Shown here in pieces: positions 6,268-16,500 of a stretch of 64,000 nt of DNA; the first letter of the stretch is position 1, and each line of letters opens with the position of its first letter. Below the pieces are notes generated by a model. The model saw only the letters and a list, made by a program, of their open reading frames with translations. It was not told the origin of the DNA and searched no databases. The stretch comes from Halothiobacillus sp. (GTDB taxonomy: Bacteria > Pseudomonadota > Gammaproteobacteria > Halothiobacillales > Halothiobacillaceae). The translations under genes and the position numbers were made by a program. The stretch is from positions 1 to 64,000 of the forward strand of contig JAGXIF010000033.1 in the NCBI GenBank assembly GCA_024635755.1, read 5' to 3'.

Positions 6268-9144
6268 TTACTGGCAGGCTTCGCATTCCGGGTCGTCGAT
6301 CGAGCAGGCCTGCGGGGCGGCCGCGGCGGACGGGTCGGCGGACACGCCGCGCAGCTTGCCGTCGAGCTTGTTCATCGTGGTCTTCTCGATCCGCGTCTTG
6401 GAGGCGGCGCGCAGGTAGTAGGTGGTCTTGAGGCCACGGACCCACGCGAGCTTGTACATGTTGTCGATCTTCGGACCGGACGGTTCGGCCATGTACAGGT
6501 TGAGCGACTGGGCCTGGTCGATCCACTTCTGGCGGCGCGAACCGGCCTCGATCAGCCAGCGCGGGTCGATCTCGAAGGCGGTGGCGTAGAGGCTCTTGAT
6601 CTCGTCGGGCACGCGGTCGATCTGCTGGACCGAGCCGTCGAAGTACTTGAGGTCGTTGACCATCACCTCGTCCCACAGGCCCAGGTCCTTGAGGTCGCCC
6701 ACCAGGTAGGGGTTGACCACGGTGAACTCGCCCGAGAGGTTGGACTTGACGAACAGGTTCTCGAAGGTCGGTTCGATCGACTGCGACACGCCGCAGATGT
6801 TCGAGATGGTGGCCGTCGGGGCGATCGCCATGGTGTTGGAGTTGCGCATGCCCTGCTTTTTGATCTTCTTGCGTAGGGAGTTCCAGTCCAGGCTCTGGTC
6901 GCGGTTCATTTCCAGGTACTCGCCGCGCGATTCGGCCAGCAGCTCGATCGAGTCGATCGGCAGGATGCCACGGCTCCACAGCGAACCTTCGTAGCTCTGG
7001 TAGCGACCGCGCTCGGCGGCGAGGTCACTCGAGGCGCTGATGGTGTGGTAGCTGACCATCTCCATGGACTGGTCGGCGAAGGCCACGGCCTCGTCGGAGC
7101 TGTACGGCAGGCGCTGCTTGTAGAGCGCGTCCTGGAAACCCATGATCCCGAGGCCCACCGGGCGGTGGCGCAGGTTGGAATTGCGCGCTTGCGGCACCGA
7201 GTAGTAGTTGTACTCGATCACGTTGTCGAGCATGCGCATGGCCGTCTTGACGGTCTTGGCCAGCTTGTCCTGGTCGATGCCTTCCTCGGTGGTGTGCTGC
7301 GCGAGGTTGACCGAGCCGAGGTTGCACACGGCGATCTCGGAGTCGTTGGTGTGCAGGGTGATCTCGGTACAGAGGTTCGAGCTGTGCACCACGCCAGCGT
7401 GCTGGTTGGTGTAACGCAGGTTGCACGGATCCTTGAAGGTTATCCACGGGTGGCCGGTCTCGAACAGCATCGAGAGCATCCGGCGCCACAGGTTCACCGC
7501 AGGAATCTTGCGGAAGTTCTTGATTTCGCCGCGATCGGCCTTGGCCTCGTATTCCTCGTAGGCCTTCTCGAAGGCGGTGCCGGACAGGTCGTGCAGGTCC
7601 GGGGTCTCCGCCGGCGAGAACAGCGTCCACTCGGCTTCCTCGGCGACGCGCTTCATGAACAGGTCCGGCACCCAGTTGGCGGTGTTCATGTCGTGGGTGC
7701 GGCGGCGGTCGTCACCGGTGTTCTTGCGCAGGTCGAGGAATTCCTCGATGTCCATGTGCCAGGTCTCGAGATACGCGCAGACCGCGCCCTTGCGCTTGCC
7801 GCCCTGGTTGACCGCCACGGCGGTGTCGTTGGCCACCTTGAGGAACGGCACAACGCCCTGGGACTTGCCGTTGGTGCCCTTGATGTGGCTGCCCAGCGCG
7901 CGGACTCGGGTCCAGTCGTTGCCCAGCCCGCCGGCGAACTTGGAGAGCAGGGCGTTGTCGCGGATCGAGCCGTAGATGCCGTCGAGATGGTCGGGCACGG
8001 TGGTCAGGTAGCAGCTGGACAGCTGCGGGCGCAGGGTGCCGGAGTTGAACAGCGTCGGGGTGCTGCTCATGAAGTCGAAGGACGACAGCAGGCGGTAGAA
8101 CTCGATCGCGTGTTCCTCGCGGTCGACCTCGTTGATCGCCAGGCCCATGGCCACGCGCATGAAGAATGCCTGCGGCAGCTCGAAGCGCACGTCGTCCTGG
8201 TGCAGGAAGTAGCGGTCGTAGAGGGTCTGCAGGCCCAGGTAGGTGAACTGCAGGTCACGCTCGTGGTCGATGGCCTGGCCCAGGCGGTCGAGGTCGTACT
8301 GCTGCAGGGTCGGGTCGAGCAGCTCGTGCTCGACGCCCACCGTGATGTATTGCTTGAAGTAATCCGGGTAGATGGTCGCCATCTCCGCCTGGGTGCAGGC
8401 GGTCACCGGGTTGTGCACGAAGCGCAGCGCCTCGGTCCGCATGGAGTCGAGCAGCAGGCGGGCGGCGACCTGGGAGTAGGCCGGGTCGATCTCGATCAGG
8501 GTGCGCGCGCTCATTACCAGCGCGGTGCCCACCTCGTGGTCGGCCACGCCGTCGTAGAGGTTGCGGACGGTCTCGTCGTAGACCCGCTGGTTGTCGACGC
8601 TCTTGAGCTCGCTGCAGGCCTCGTCGACCAGCCGCTTGAGGCGGATGGTGTCCAGCGGGGCGCGCGTGCCGTCGAAATGGGTGACGTTGATCGTCGCGGT
8701 CTGCGGCGCATCTTCCTGCTCTTCCGCGATTTCGGCAGCGCGTTTCTGCGCCTGCTGCTCACGGTAGAGGACGTAGGCGCGGGCGACCTTGTGGTGCCCT
8801 TCGCGCATCAGCGCCAGCTCGACTTGGTCCTGGATGTCTTCGATGTGGACGGTGCCGCCGCCCGGCAGGCGACGCTTGAGCGCCTGGTCGATCAGCGCGA
8901 CCAGCGACTCGACCGTCTCGTGGACGCGGGCGGAGGCCGCGGCGCCACCACCCTCGACGGCGAGGAAGGCCTTGGTCATGGCGACCTTGACCTTGGACGG
9001 ATCGTAGGCGGTCAGCTTGCCGTTACGGCGGATGACCCGGACCTGGCCGGGCGTCGCGGCGGCCGTCTCGATGCTGTCGGCCGCGGGGTTCTTGTTCTCG
9101 TGGTATGCGCTGGAAGTGGCTTCGGTGGTCTGGTTGCTACTCAT
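6268..9144 (-). CDS. nrdA: Ribonucleoside-diphosphate reductase large subunit
   Basis: The catalytic R1 subunit reduces ribonucleoside diphosphates. I chose the ATG at 9144 (MSSNQTTEATSS; 958 aa) over the longer ORF, because the extra 50 residues are basic, low-complexity and unlike the family. Two ATP-cone domains are visible at the N-terminus. One starts near VRVIRRNGKLTAYDPSKV (about residues 38-125); the second starts near ATINVTHFDGTRAPL (about 145-235). Active-site motifs follow: SSCYLTTVPD, NLCTEITLHTND (Asn-Cys-Glu triad) and VCNLGSVNL. The radical-transfer tyrosines lie near TTYYLRA, and the C-terminal redox pair is CEAC. Two ATP cones imply strong dATP/ATP control of overall activity. 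The gene is followed by nrdB and preceded by predicted NrdR boxes. Confidence 0.96.
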   Translation of the reverse strand: MSSNQTTEATSSAYHENKNPAADSIETAAATPGQVRVIRRNGKLTAYDPSKVKVAMTKAFLAVEGGGAAASARVHETVESLVALIDQALKRRLPGGGTVHIEDIQDQVELALMREGHHKVARAYVLYREQQAQKRAAEIAEEQEDAPQTATINVTHFDGTRAPLDTIRLKRLVDEACSELKSVDNQRVYDETVRNLYDGVADHEVGTALVMSARTLIEIDPAYSQVAARLLLDSMRTEALRFVHNPVTACTQAEMATIYPDYFKQYITVGVEHELLDPTLQQYDLDRLGQAIDHERDLQFTYLGLQTLYDRYFLHQDDVRFELPQAFFMRVAMGLAINEVDREEHAIEFYRLLSSFDFMSSTPTLFNSGTLRPQLSSCYLTTVPDHLDGIYGSIRDNALLSKFAGGLGNDWTRVRALGSHIKGTNGKSQGVVPFLKVANDTAVAVNQGGKRKGAVCAYLETWHMDIEEFLDLRKNTGDDRRRTHDMNTANWVPDLFMKRVAEEAEWTLFSPAETPDLHDLSGTAFEKAYEEYEAKADRGEIKNFRKIPAVNLWRRMLSMLFETGHPWITFKDPCNLRYTNQHAGVVHSSNLCTEITLHTNDSEIAVCNLGSVNLAQHTTEEGIDQDKLAKTVKTAMRMLDNVIEYNYYSVPQARNSNLRHRPVGLGIMGFQDALYKQRLPYSSDEAVAFADQSMEMVSYHTISASSDLAAERGRYQSYEGSLWSRGILPIDSIELLAESRGEYLEMNRDQSLDWNSLRKKIKKQGMRNSNTMAIAPTATISNICGVSQSIEPTFENLFVKSNLSGEFTVVNPYLVGDLKDLGLWDEVMVNDLKYFDGSVQQIDRVPDEIKSLYATAFEIDPRWLIEAGSRRQKWIDQAQSLNLYMAEPSGPKIDNMYKLAWVRGLKTTYYLRAASKTRIEKTTMNKLDGKLRGVSADPSAAAAPQACSIDDPECEACQ

Positions 9145-9406
9145 GCCGCTGTTCCGTCCTATGTCGTGTTTGCTTAAAGCGGATGCCCGGTCGAGCGGGC
9201 GCCGCGTCCTTGTGTCTCGCTGTCCTGCACACCCCGTGTTCGGTCGGGGTGTCTCAAGCCGGCTTGAGAGCCGGCCTGTCGTTGTTCGTCGCACGCAGCG
9301 CGCATCTGACGCCAGGGACCGGGGGAGGGCGTCCCACGGCGGGATTCCCCGGCGGCGCGCAAGGGGGGGTGATGCGCGACGGCACGCGATGCGTGACGAG
9401 AGTCAG

Positions 9407-9434
9407 ATTGTGGTCCTTGCAGCATCAAAGTCAA
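9407..9434 (-). promoter_or_regulatory. Possible sigma70 promoter of nrdAB
   Basis: On the minus strand TTGACT (9429-9434) and CACAAT (9407-9412) are separated by 16 nt. It lies just downstream of the predicted NrdR boxes, consistent with repression there. The -10 match is only moderate, and the implied leader would be about 255 nt. Confidence 0.35.
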
Positions 9435-9453
9435 CCGCGTCATTCGCCAAAAA

Positions 9454-9501
9454 CCCCAATCAGGTGTGTAATGCGGGCGTCAACACCACAACATGATGTG
9501 G
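9454..9501 (-). promoter_or_regulatory. Tandem NrdR boxes upstream of nrdA
   Basis: Two 16-bp palindrome-like sites are present: CCACAACATGATGTGG (9486-9501) and CCCCAATCAGGTGTGT (9454-9469; acacacctgattgggg on the minus strand). The first is a good match to the NrdR consensus and the second is weaker. Their centres are 32 bp apart with a 16-bp gap, which is the spacing known for paired NrdR boxes. NrdR represses ribonucleotide reductase operons when dATP is sufficient. No nrdR gene is in this window. Confidence 0.6.
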
Positions 9502-9552
9502 ATGGTCCTGTGGAGGCCCTAAGGGTAAGCAGTGGGCGGCAGGTTGATAGTC

Positions 9553-9561
9553 TGTGGATAA
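9553..9561 (-). promoter_or_regulatory. DnaA box upstream of nrdA
   Basis: A perfect consensus TTATCCACA on the minus strand, about 50 nt upstream of the NrdR boxes. In E. coli, DnaA binds the nrdAB promoter and couples dNTP supply to replication. One perfect 9-mer in the right place is suggestive but could occur by chance. Confidence 0.45.
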
Positions 9562-9705
9562 ACCCGTGGGTATTCGTCGAGATCACGCAGCCGGATGCGC
9601 TCGCGGGGATGGCGGGGCATGGCTCATGAACAAATCCGCAGGCAGCAGAAAAAACTTTTTGGTTACCAGCGCTGGTGGTCGCCGTCGACAGACGGGCTTG
9701 AGCGG

Positions 9706-9734
9706 TTGGTCGCCGGGGCGCCGGCAGGCATAAT
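9706..9734 (+). promoter_or_regulatory. Predicted sigma70 promoter of the epimerase gene
   Basis: TTGGTC and CATAAT are separated by 17 nt. The -10 ends 83 nt before the epimerase ATG. The rest of the 9145-9817 intergenic region, beyond this and the nrdA control sites, shows nothing I recognise. Confidence 0.5.
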
Positions 9735-9817
9735 CGCGGTGTTCAGGCGTGCCGCTGCCGACCGGCCTCCGGATCGGCCCTCGCCGGCGAGCACCCCACA
9801 AGACACCTGGAGAGAAC

Positions 9818-10825
9818 ATGCGGATTCTGGTTACCGGCGCGGCCGGTTTCATCGGCTCGGGCCTGGCCGGGCGCCTGCTGGATCGTGGTGACACGGTGGT
9901 CGGGCTCGACAACCTCAACGACTATTACGACGTCAACCTCAAGAAGGCGCGCCTGGCACGCCTGCTCGACCGGCCCGGCTTTTCCTTCGAGCAACTCGAC
10001 GTGGCCGACCGCGATGGCATGGCCGCGCTGTTAGCCCGCATTGGCGCCGACCGGGTGGTGCACCTGGCCGCCCAGGCGGGGGTGCGCTATTCGATCGAGA
10101 ATCCGCACGCCTACGTCGACAGCAATCTGGTCGGCTTCACCAACATCCTGGAAGGCTGCCGGCATAACGACGTCGACCACCTGGTCTACGCCTCGTCGAG
10201 TTCGGTCTACGGGGCCAACAGCGAGATGCCGTTTTCCGTGCATCACAATGTCGACCATCCGCTGTCCCTGTACGCGGCGACCAAGAAGGCCAACGAGCTG
10301 ATGGCGCATACCTATGCCTCGCTCTACGACCTGCCGACCACGGGGCTGCGGTTCTTCACCGTCTACGGGCCGTGGGGACGGCCGGACATGGCGCTGTTCA
10401 AGTTCACCCGCAACATCCTCAAGGGCGAGCCGATCGACGTCTACAACTACGGACATCACCGCCGCGACTTCACCTATGTCGACGACCTCGTCGAGGGTGT
10501 GATCCGCACCCTGGATCACACCGCGACGGTCAACGCCGACTGGGACAGCGCCGCCCCCGACCCGGGCACCTCGCGGGCGCCCTGGCGCGTCTACAATATC
10601 GGCAGCCATCGACCGATCGAGCTGCTGCGCTACATCGAGTTGATCGAGCAGGCCACCGGCCGCAAGGCCGAGCTCAACCTGCTGCCGATGCAGCCGGGCG
10701 ACGTGCCCGACACCTACGCCGACGTCGAGGACCTCCAGGCCGACGTCGGCTACGCGCCGCAGACCCCGGTGGAAGAGGGCGTGGCGCGGTTCGTCGACTG
10801 GTATCGCTGGTACTACGACTGCTGA
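9818..10825 (+). CDS. NAD-dependent nucleotide-sugar epimerase (UDP-glucuronate 4-epimerase-like)
   Basis: The 335-aa extended short-chain dehydrogenase/reductase protein has an N-terminal Rossmann motif ([14 protein letters not shown]). It also has the catalytic Ser/Tyr/Lys set ([18 protein letters not shown]) and the family strings [15 protein letters not shown] and RRDFTYVDD. These are typical of enzymes interconverting UDP-glucuronate and UDP-galacturonate (LspL/CapI type). The product would feed O-antigen, capsule or exopolysaccharide in the cytoplasm. I chose the ATG at 9818 because GGAGAG precedes it and the Rossmann fold begins at once; the ORF-track start adds an unlikely basic extension. 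No glycosyltransferases are adjacent. Substrate assignment is by motif resemblance and UDP-glucose or GDP-sugar specificity cannot be excluded. Confidence 0.88.
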   Translation: MRILVTGAAGFIGSGLAGRLLDRGDTVVGLDNLNDYYDVNLKKARLARLLDRPGFSFEQLDVADRDGMAALLARIGADRVVHLAAQAGVRYSIENPHAYVDSNLVGFTNILEGCRHNDVDHLVYASSSSVYGANSEMPFSVHHNVDHPLSLYAATKKANELMAHTYASLYDLPTTGLRFFTVYGPWGRPDMALFKFTRNILKGEPIDVYNYGHHRRDFTYVDDLVEGVIRTLDHTATVNADWDSAAPDPGTSRAPWRVYNIGSHRPIELLRYIELIEQATGRKAELNLLPMQPGDVPDTYADVEDLQADVGYAPQTPVEEGVARFVDWYRWYYDC

Positions 10826-10865
10826 CGGCCGCCTGGCCGTCCCATCAGGCAAGGAGCCTCTCACC

Positions 10866-12725
10866 ATGGCTGCGGAACTCTGGGAAGTACGGGATTTCAT
10901 CGCCGGCGTACCCGCGATGGAAAGCCTGCCGGCCGAGGCCCTCGACGGGCTGCCGCGCAGCCTGAGCGTGCGTTACCTGCGTCGCGGACGTCCGTTCCCG
11001 CCGCCCGACGCCGGCCCGGGGCTGTGGCTGGTCCGCAGCGGGGCCATCGCGGTGCGCGATGCCGAGGGAAACCTGGTCGACAAGCTCGGCGAGACCGACC
11101 TTTTTCTCGACGACGAGCAGGCCCCGCCGGCCGAGCAGGTCGACGTGGTCGAGGACAGCCTGCTCTATCACTTGCCGCAACCGATCTTCGCGCAGTTGAT
11201 CGAGCAGTACCCGGCGTTTGCCTGGCAGTTCGAGCGCACGCGGCGCGAGCGCCTGCAACACGCTCTGGAGCGCCTTGCCGGGCAGCATGGCGGCAGCGAT
11301 GCCCTGATGGCGACCACCGTGGATGCGCTACTGCGCCGTGCACCGGTCACGGCCCCGCCCGACTGTTCCATCCGCCAGGCGGCCGAGCGCATGACCGACG
11401 CCCAGGTCTCGGCCCTGTTGATCGTCGAGGATGATCATTTGGTGGGGTTGATGACCGACCGTGACCTGCGCCGACGCTGCGTGGTCAGTGGACGGTCCGT
11501 CGACGAACCGGTGCGCGAGATCATGAGCGACGAGCTGGTCACCATCGCGCCCGAGGCACTCGCCTTCGAGGCCTCCTTGCTGTTCTCCCGGCATAACGTC
11601 CATCACCTGCCCGTCGTCGGCGGGGCCGGAGAGCTCGTCGGCATCCTGTCGACCTCCGACCTTTTGCGCCATCAGGGCACGCATGCCATTCACCTGGTGC
11701 GTGACGCGCTCGCTGCCCCTGACCGGGAGGCGATTGCCCGGGTCGGCGCGCGCCTGCCCGACCTGCAGGCCCAATTGGTGGCCATGGGGGCCGAGTCCGA
11801 ACCGCTGGGCGAGGCGATGGTCACGGTTACCGATGCGCTCACCCGCCGCCTGCTGGAGCTGGCGCAGGAGGAGCTCGGTCCGGCGCCGGTGCCCTGGGTC
11901 TGGGCGGCCCTGGGCAGCCAGGGACGGCGCGAGCAGACCGCGCATACCGATCAGGACAATGCCCTGATCTTGGATGATCGATTCGAGGAAGGCGCGCATG
12001 GCGAGTGGTTTGCCGGCCTGGCGCGTTACGTCGCCGACGGGCTGGCCGCGGCGGGCCTGAGCTATTGCCCCGGCGAGACCATGGCGGTCACGCCCGAGTG
12101 GCGCCAGTCCCTGTCGGGGTGGCGGCGTTTGTTCCGTGACTGGATCGAAAATCCCGAGCCGCACTCGCTGATGCTGGCGGCCAACTTTCTCGACATGCGG
12201 CCGATCGCCGGCGAGGCGTCCCTGCTCGAGGCGCTCTGGCACGACGTACGTCCGCAGGCGGCCGACAACAGCCTCTTCCTGCACGGTCTGGCGAACAATG
12301 CGGTCGCCGTGCGCATGCCGCTGGGGTTCTTCCGGCGGCTGGTGGTGGTTGACGACGATCGCCACGATGACCGCCTCGACCTCAAGCGCTACGGCCTGAT
12401 GCCCATCGTCGACATCGCCCGCCTGCATGCCGTGCGGCGGGGGCTGGCCGAGCTGCATACCGTCTCCCGACTCCAGGCCGCGGCCCGTGCGGGCGCGCTA
12501 TCCGCCGAGGCGGCCGACGAACTGGTCGATGCCTGGCGGTTCTTCTACGTGATGCGCGCCCGTCACCAGGCGAGATTGGTCCGCCGGGGCGAGCCGCTGG
12601 ACAACCTGCTCGATCCGGACGCGCTGTCGGGACTGGAACGCGATCATTTGCGCGATGCCTTCCGCGTCGTCGACGCTCATCAGCGCTGGCTGCGTCGGCA
12701 TTTCGACATCAGCGGCACCCGCTGA
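10866..12725 (+). CDS. DUF294 putative nucleotidyltransferase with cNMP-binding and CBS domains (copy 1)
   Basis: The 619-aa protein has an N-terminal cyclic-nucleotide-binding-like domain (about 20-125) and a CBS pair (about 155-270; VGLMTDRDLRRR, VGILSTSDLLRH). A GlnD-like nucleotidyltransferase core follows (about 320-430; GSQGRREQTAHTDQDNALIL has the G-S-x-x-R and D-x-D elements). The last part is a helical DUF294 C-terminal domain. Such proteins are thought to sense nucleotides and modify a partner, by analogy with PII uridylyltransferase, but substrates are not known. It is followed after 11 nt by a DnaQ-like exonuclease gene. The same gene pair occurs again at 60159-62783. The start is supported by an AAGGAG motif upstream. 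Confidence 0.88.
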   Translation: MAAELWEVRDFIAGVPAMESLPAEALDGLPRSLSVRYLRRGRPFPPPDAGPGLWLVRSGAIAVRDAEGNLVDKLGETDLFLDDEQAPPAEQVDVVEDSLLYHLPQPIFAQLIEQYPAFAWQFERTRRERLQHALERLAGQHGGSDALMATTVDALLRRAPVTAPPDCSIRQAAERMTDAQVSALLIVEDDHLVGLMTDRDLRRRCVVSGRSVDEPVREIMSDELVTIAPEALAFEASLLFSRHNVHHLPVVGGAGELVGILSTSDLLRHQGTHAIHLVRDALAAPDREAIARVGARLPDLQAQLVAMGAESEPLGEAMVTVTDALTRRLLELAQEELGPAPVPWVWAALGSQGRREQTAHTDQDNALILDDRFEEGAHGEWFAGLARYVADGLAAAGLSYCPGETMAVTPEWRQSLSGWRRLFRDWIENPEPHSLMLAANFLDMRPIAGEASLLEALWHDVRPQAADNSLFLHGLANNAVAVRMPLGFFRRLVVVDDDRHDDRLDLKRYGLMPIVDIARLHAVRRGLAELHTVSRLQAAARAGALSAEAADELVDAWRFFYVMRARHQARLVRRGEPLDNLLDPDALSGLERDHLRDAFRVVDAHQRWLRRHFDISGTR

Positions 12726-12736
12726 GGAGGGCCGGG

Positions 12737-13447
12737 ATGTACCTGCCCGCATTCCTGCATCGCTGGTGGCTTCAGTGGCGCCGTTCCCGACGGCGGGCCG
12801 GGGGCGACGAGGACACGGTGCTGGCGCGTCTGCTCGAAAGCCCCTTGCCCGACCTGGACGCCAACTGGGACGAGGCCGAGTACCTGGTGCTCGATTTCGA
12901 GACCACCGGCCTCGACAGCCGCGAGGACCGGCTGCTCAGCGTGGGCTGGGTAGTCATGCAGGGCGCCTCGATCCCCCTGCAATCGGCCCACCACCGGATC
13001 ATCAATCCCGCCATGGGCATTCCCGAGAGCAGTGCGGTGATCCACTGCATCACCGACGACCGGGCCGCCGAGGGGATTGCCGAGTTGCGCGCGCTGGAGA
13101 GCGTGCTCGAGGCACTGGAGGGGCGCATCCTGGTGGCGCACAACGCCCGCTTCGAGATCGCCTTTATGCAGGCCGCCTGCCAGCGGATCTATGGCACTGG
13201 CCTGGCCGTGCCCGTGATCGATACGTTGCAACTGGCGCGGCTCGGCTTCGAGCGACGCCACCTGCCGCATGGCCCGGGCGAACTGCGCCTCGACAGCCTG
13301 CGTCTGCGCTATAACCTGCCGCGCTACCACGCCCACCACGCCCTGATCGACGCGCTGGGCACCGCCGAGCTGTTCTCGGCGCTTTGCCAGGACCGCGGCG
13401 GCCCGGATGGCCGCCTGCCGGTCAGCCGCTTGCTCAGTCCCCTTTGA
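12737..13447 (+). CDS. 3'-5' exonuclease, DnaQ/epsilon-like (copy 1)
   Basis: The 236-aa DEDDh-type exonuclease has Exo I LDFETTG (about residue 53), an Exo II-like region HNARFEIAF (about 135), and Exo III HHALIDALGTAEL (about 198-210). The canonical Exo II aspartate is glutamate here, and also in the paralogue at 62061, so it appears to be a family trait. An N-terminal basic stretch precedes the domain. It is probably a single-strand DNA or RNA trimming enzyme, distinct from the replicative proofreader because it lacks the polymerase-binding tail. It is co-transcribed with the DUF294 protein, which suggests that the two act together. Confidence 0.88.
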   Translation: MYLPAFLHRWWLQWRRSRRRAGGDEDTVLARLLESPLPDLDANWDEAEYLVLDFETTGLDSREDRLLSVGWVVMQGASIPLQSAHHRIINPAMGIPESSAVIHCITDDRAAEGIAELRALESVLEALEGRILVAHNARFEIAFMQAACQRIYGTGLAVPVIDTLQLARLGFERRHLPHGPGELRLDSLRLRYNLPRYHAHHALIDALGTAELFSALCQDRGGPDGRLPVSRLLSPL

Positions 13448-13456
13448 CCCACCAGT

Positions 13457-13477
13457 GGCCCGTGAGTATTCACGGCC
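13457..13477. terminator. Weak hairpin between convergent genes
   Basis: GG(c)CCGTGA-gtat-TCACGGCC lies in the 94-nt gap where the exonuclease operon and the RND operon converge. There is no clear T-tract, so termination here is uncertain. Confidence 0.35.
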
Positions 13478-13541
13478 GCCTCGCAACGCCATTCCATTTT
13501 CTACGCTCTGAACCGGCCCACGGCGCAGGATGGGTGGTGGC

Positions 13542-16500
13542 TCAGGCGGGCATCGATTCGTCGCGGGCACCCGGCATGATCCGCTCGCGGATGGACTCGC
13601 GCAGCGAGAGCAGCGCGGGAATCACGAACAGCACCAGTAGGGTGGAGTAACCCAGGCCGAAGGCGATTGAGGTGGCCATCGGGATCAGAAATTGCGCCTG
13701 CAGGGAGGTCTCGAACAGCAGTGGCGTGAGCCCGCCTATGGTGGTCAGCGAAGTCAGCATGACCGCTCGCAGACGCTGGACCGCCGCCTGTTCGAGCGCC
13801 ATGTCCACATCCAGGCCATCCTGGCGCCGCTCGTTGTAGAAGGCGACCAGGATGATCGCGTTGTTGACCACGATCCCCGACAGGCCGAACAGGCCGAACA
13901 GCGACAGGATGGTCAACTCGATGCCCATGAACCAGTGACCGAAGATCGCCCCGACCAGACCCAGCGGGATCACGGTCATCACGATCAGAGGCATCGTCCA
14001 GGCCGAGAAGACCCACACCAGCACGATGAACATCAGCGCCAGCCCCAGGTAGAGCCCGAATTTCATGTCGGCCATGGTGTCGCGCTGGTCGGCCTGCCGA
14101 CCCTCGAAGCTGTAGTCCAGGCCATGGCGGCTGGCCAGCTTGGGCAGTGTGTCTCGCTTGAGCGAGGCGATCAGGTTCTCGGCGTTGGTCACGTTGCGGT
14201 CGATCTCCGCGGAGACCTCGACGGCCCGCGTCCCCTCGGCGTGGCGAATGGCCTCGAAGCCGCGCTGCGAGCCGAGATCCACTACCTGGTTGAGCGGCAC
14301 GAAGGCCCCGTCGCCGGTCCGGATGGTCATGTCGCTGAGCGAGGCGATATGGCGGCGTTCCTCGCGGGGCAGTAGCACCCGCACCTCCACCTCGTCGGGC
14401 CCGGACTGGTAGATCTGGCTCAAGGCACCGTCGTAGGCCGCGCGCAGCTGGTTGCCGACATCGCTGGTGGTCAGGCCGAGCGCGCGGCCCTGGGCGTTGA
14501 CCGAAAAGGTGATCTGCTGGCGCCCGTAGGGCAGGTCGTCGCTCACGTCGACCACGCCCGGCACGCCCTTGAGTGTCTCGGCTAGCGAGACGGCAGCCGT
14601 CTTGAGCGCGTCGGTACTGCTGCCGACCAGGCGTACCGTCAGGTCGGCGCCCGGCGGTCCACCCTGACGGGAGGTGATCGACAGGTTTTCCATGCCGGCG
14701 GGCAGGTGGATGTTGTCCTTCCAGGCCTGGATGAAGTCGGCATTGCGGGTCTCGCGATCGTCGGGGCTGACCAGTTCGATCAGCATCGAGCCCAGCTGGT
14801 CGCCCTGCGCGCCGCCGGTGCCGCCGATGGTTGCGCCCAGCCGGGTGATGGCCGTTTGCACCAGCGGCTCGTCGAACTGCGCCTCGGTGCGGTTGAGGCT
14901 GTCTTCGAGCTCGTCGAGGAAGGCCTGCATGCGCTCGCGGTCCGTACCGGCGACGAAGGTGGCATTGGCGTAGACGATCTGCGATTCCGGCGTGGGGAAG
15001 AAGGTAAAGCCCAGCCGCCCGCCGGCCAGCAGCCCGACGGCAAGGATCAGAGTCGCCGCCGCGGTCGCCAGGGTGACGGCGCGATGGCCGATGGCAAATC
15101 GCACGGCGCGGCGGAAATGCTGTTGGCGAAAGTGATCAAACCCACGATCGAATCCCTCGCGCAGGCGGCTGAGCACGCCCCGGCTGTGTTTCCCGGCGGC
15201 GGTCAGCCCACTGCGCGTCTTGCTGCCGAACGCCCCGCGCAGGTGGCCGGGGAGCACCAGGAAGCTTTCCACCAGCGAGGCGAAGATCACGCAGATCATC
15301 ACCACCGGGATGTCGCGCAGGATCTGGCCGATGGTGCCGCCGACGACCAGCAGGGGCATGAAGGCGGCGATGGTGGTCAGCGACGAGGCCATCACCGGCC
15401 AGAACATGCGGCGGGCCGCGCCCTGCGAGGCCATCAGGGGCGCCTCGCCGCCACGGAAGTGGGCGTCGGCATCCTCGCCGACGACGATGGCATCGTCGAC
15501 GATCACCCCCAGCGCCATGATCAGGGCGAACAGCGAGATCATGTTGATGCTGCCGCCGATCAGCCACAGGATGGCGAGCGCGGCGAGAAAGGCCGCGGGA
15601 ATCCCCATCGCCACCCAGAAGGCCACCCGGGCGGGCAGGAACAGGTAGAGAAGGATTAGCACCAGGATCAGGCCACCCAAGCCGTTGGTCACCAGCAGGT
15701 TGATGCGGTCCCGGATCAGTTGCCAGGACTGGTCGTAGGCGGTCAGATGGAGGCCCGAGGGCAACTGCGCGCGGGTCTCCTCGGCCCAACGTTGCAGGGC
15801 GCGGGCGGATTCCAGGCTGTCGCCGTGTTCGGCGCGTTGCAGGATCAGTTCGGCGGCAGGCTGGCCCTGGTGGCGCATCAGCAGGGAATCCCGCCGGGGC
15901 TCCTGGACGATCTCGGCGATCTCGCCCAGGGAAATGCGTGTCTGGGGCCCGCTGATTACCGACAGGTCGGCGAACGCGGCCGGATTACGGCGCTGCTCCA
16001 CGGCCCGCAATTCCCGCCCGCCATCGGCACTGCCGAACTCGCCGGCCGGCACATCGCGGGAGAGGGCGTTGATGCGCTCGGAGATCTCGGGCAGGGACTG
16101 GCCTAGCGACACCAGGGAGTCGGAGGGGATCTGCACCGCGATCCGCTGGTCGGGAATGCCGTTGACCTCGACCCGGTCGATGCCGCGGTCGATCAACTCG
16201 CGCTCGAAGCGGTCCACCCAGTGGCGTAGGGCGTCCCGGTCGACATCGCCGTAAATCAGGAGTCGCGCGACCGGGTCGAACTTCGGCGCGCGGCTGATGC
16301 GCGGGGTTTCGGCATTGGCCGGGAAGTTGCGAAAGGTATCCACCTGCTCGCGGACGTCGGCCAGGGCCAGGACCGGGTCACTGCCCTGGATGAATTCCAG
16401 CGTGATACGCGACACGCCCTGGGCCGAGGTGGAGGTCATCTTCTTGACGTCGGGCACCGCACGCAGGCGTTCCTCCAGCGGATCGGTGATGCCGCGCTCG

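Noticed and set aside
7045-9177. 710-aa ORF antisense to nrdA
   Set aside because: A shadow of nrdA: Val/Gly/Leu/His-rich, no domain, and fully explained by high-GC codon positions on the opposite strand.
9144-9294. Longer NrdA start at 9294
   Set aside because: The extra 50 residues are Arg/Thr-rich and unlike NrdA N-termini; the ATG at 9144 is the plausible start.
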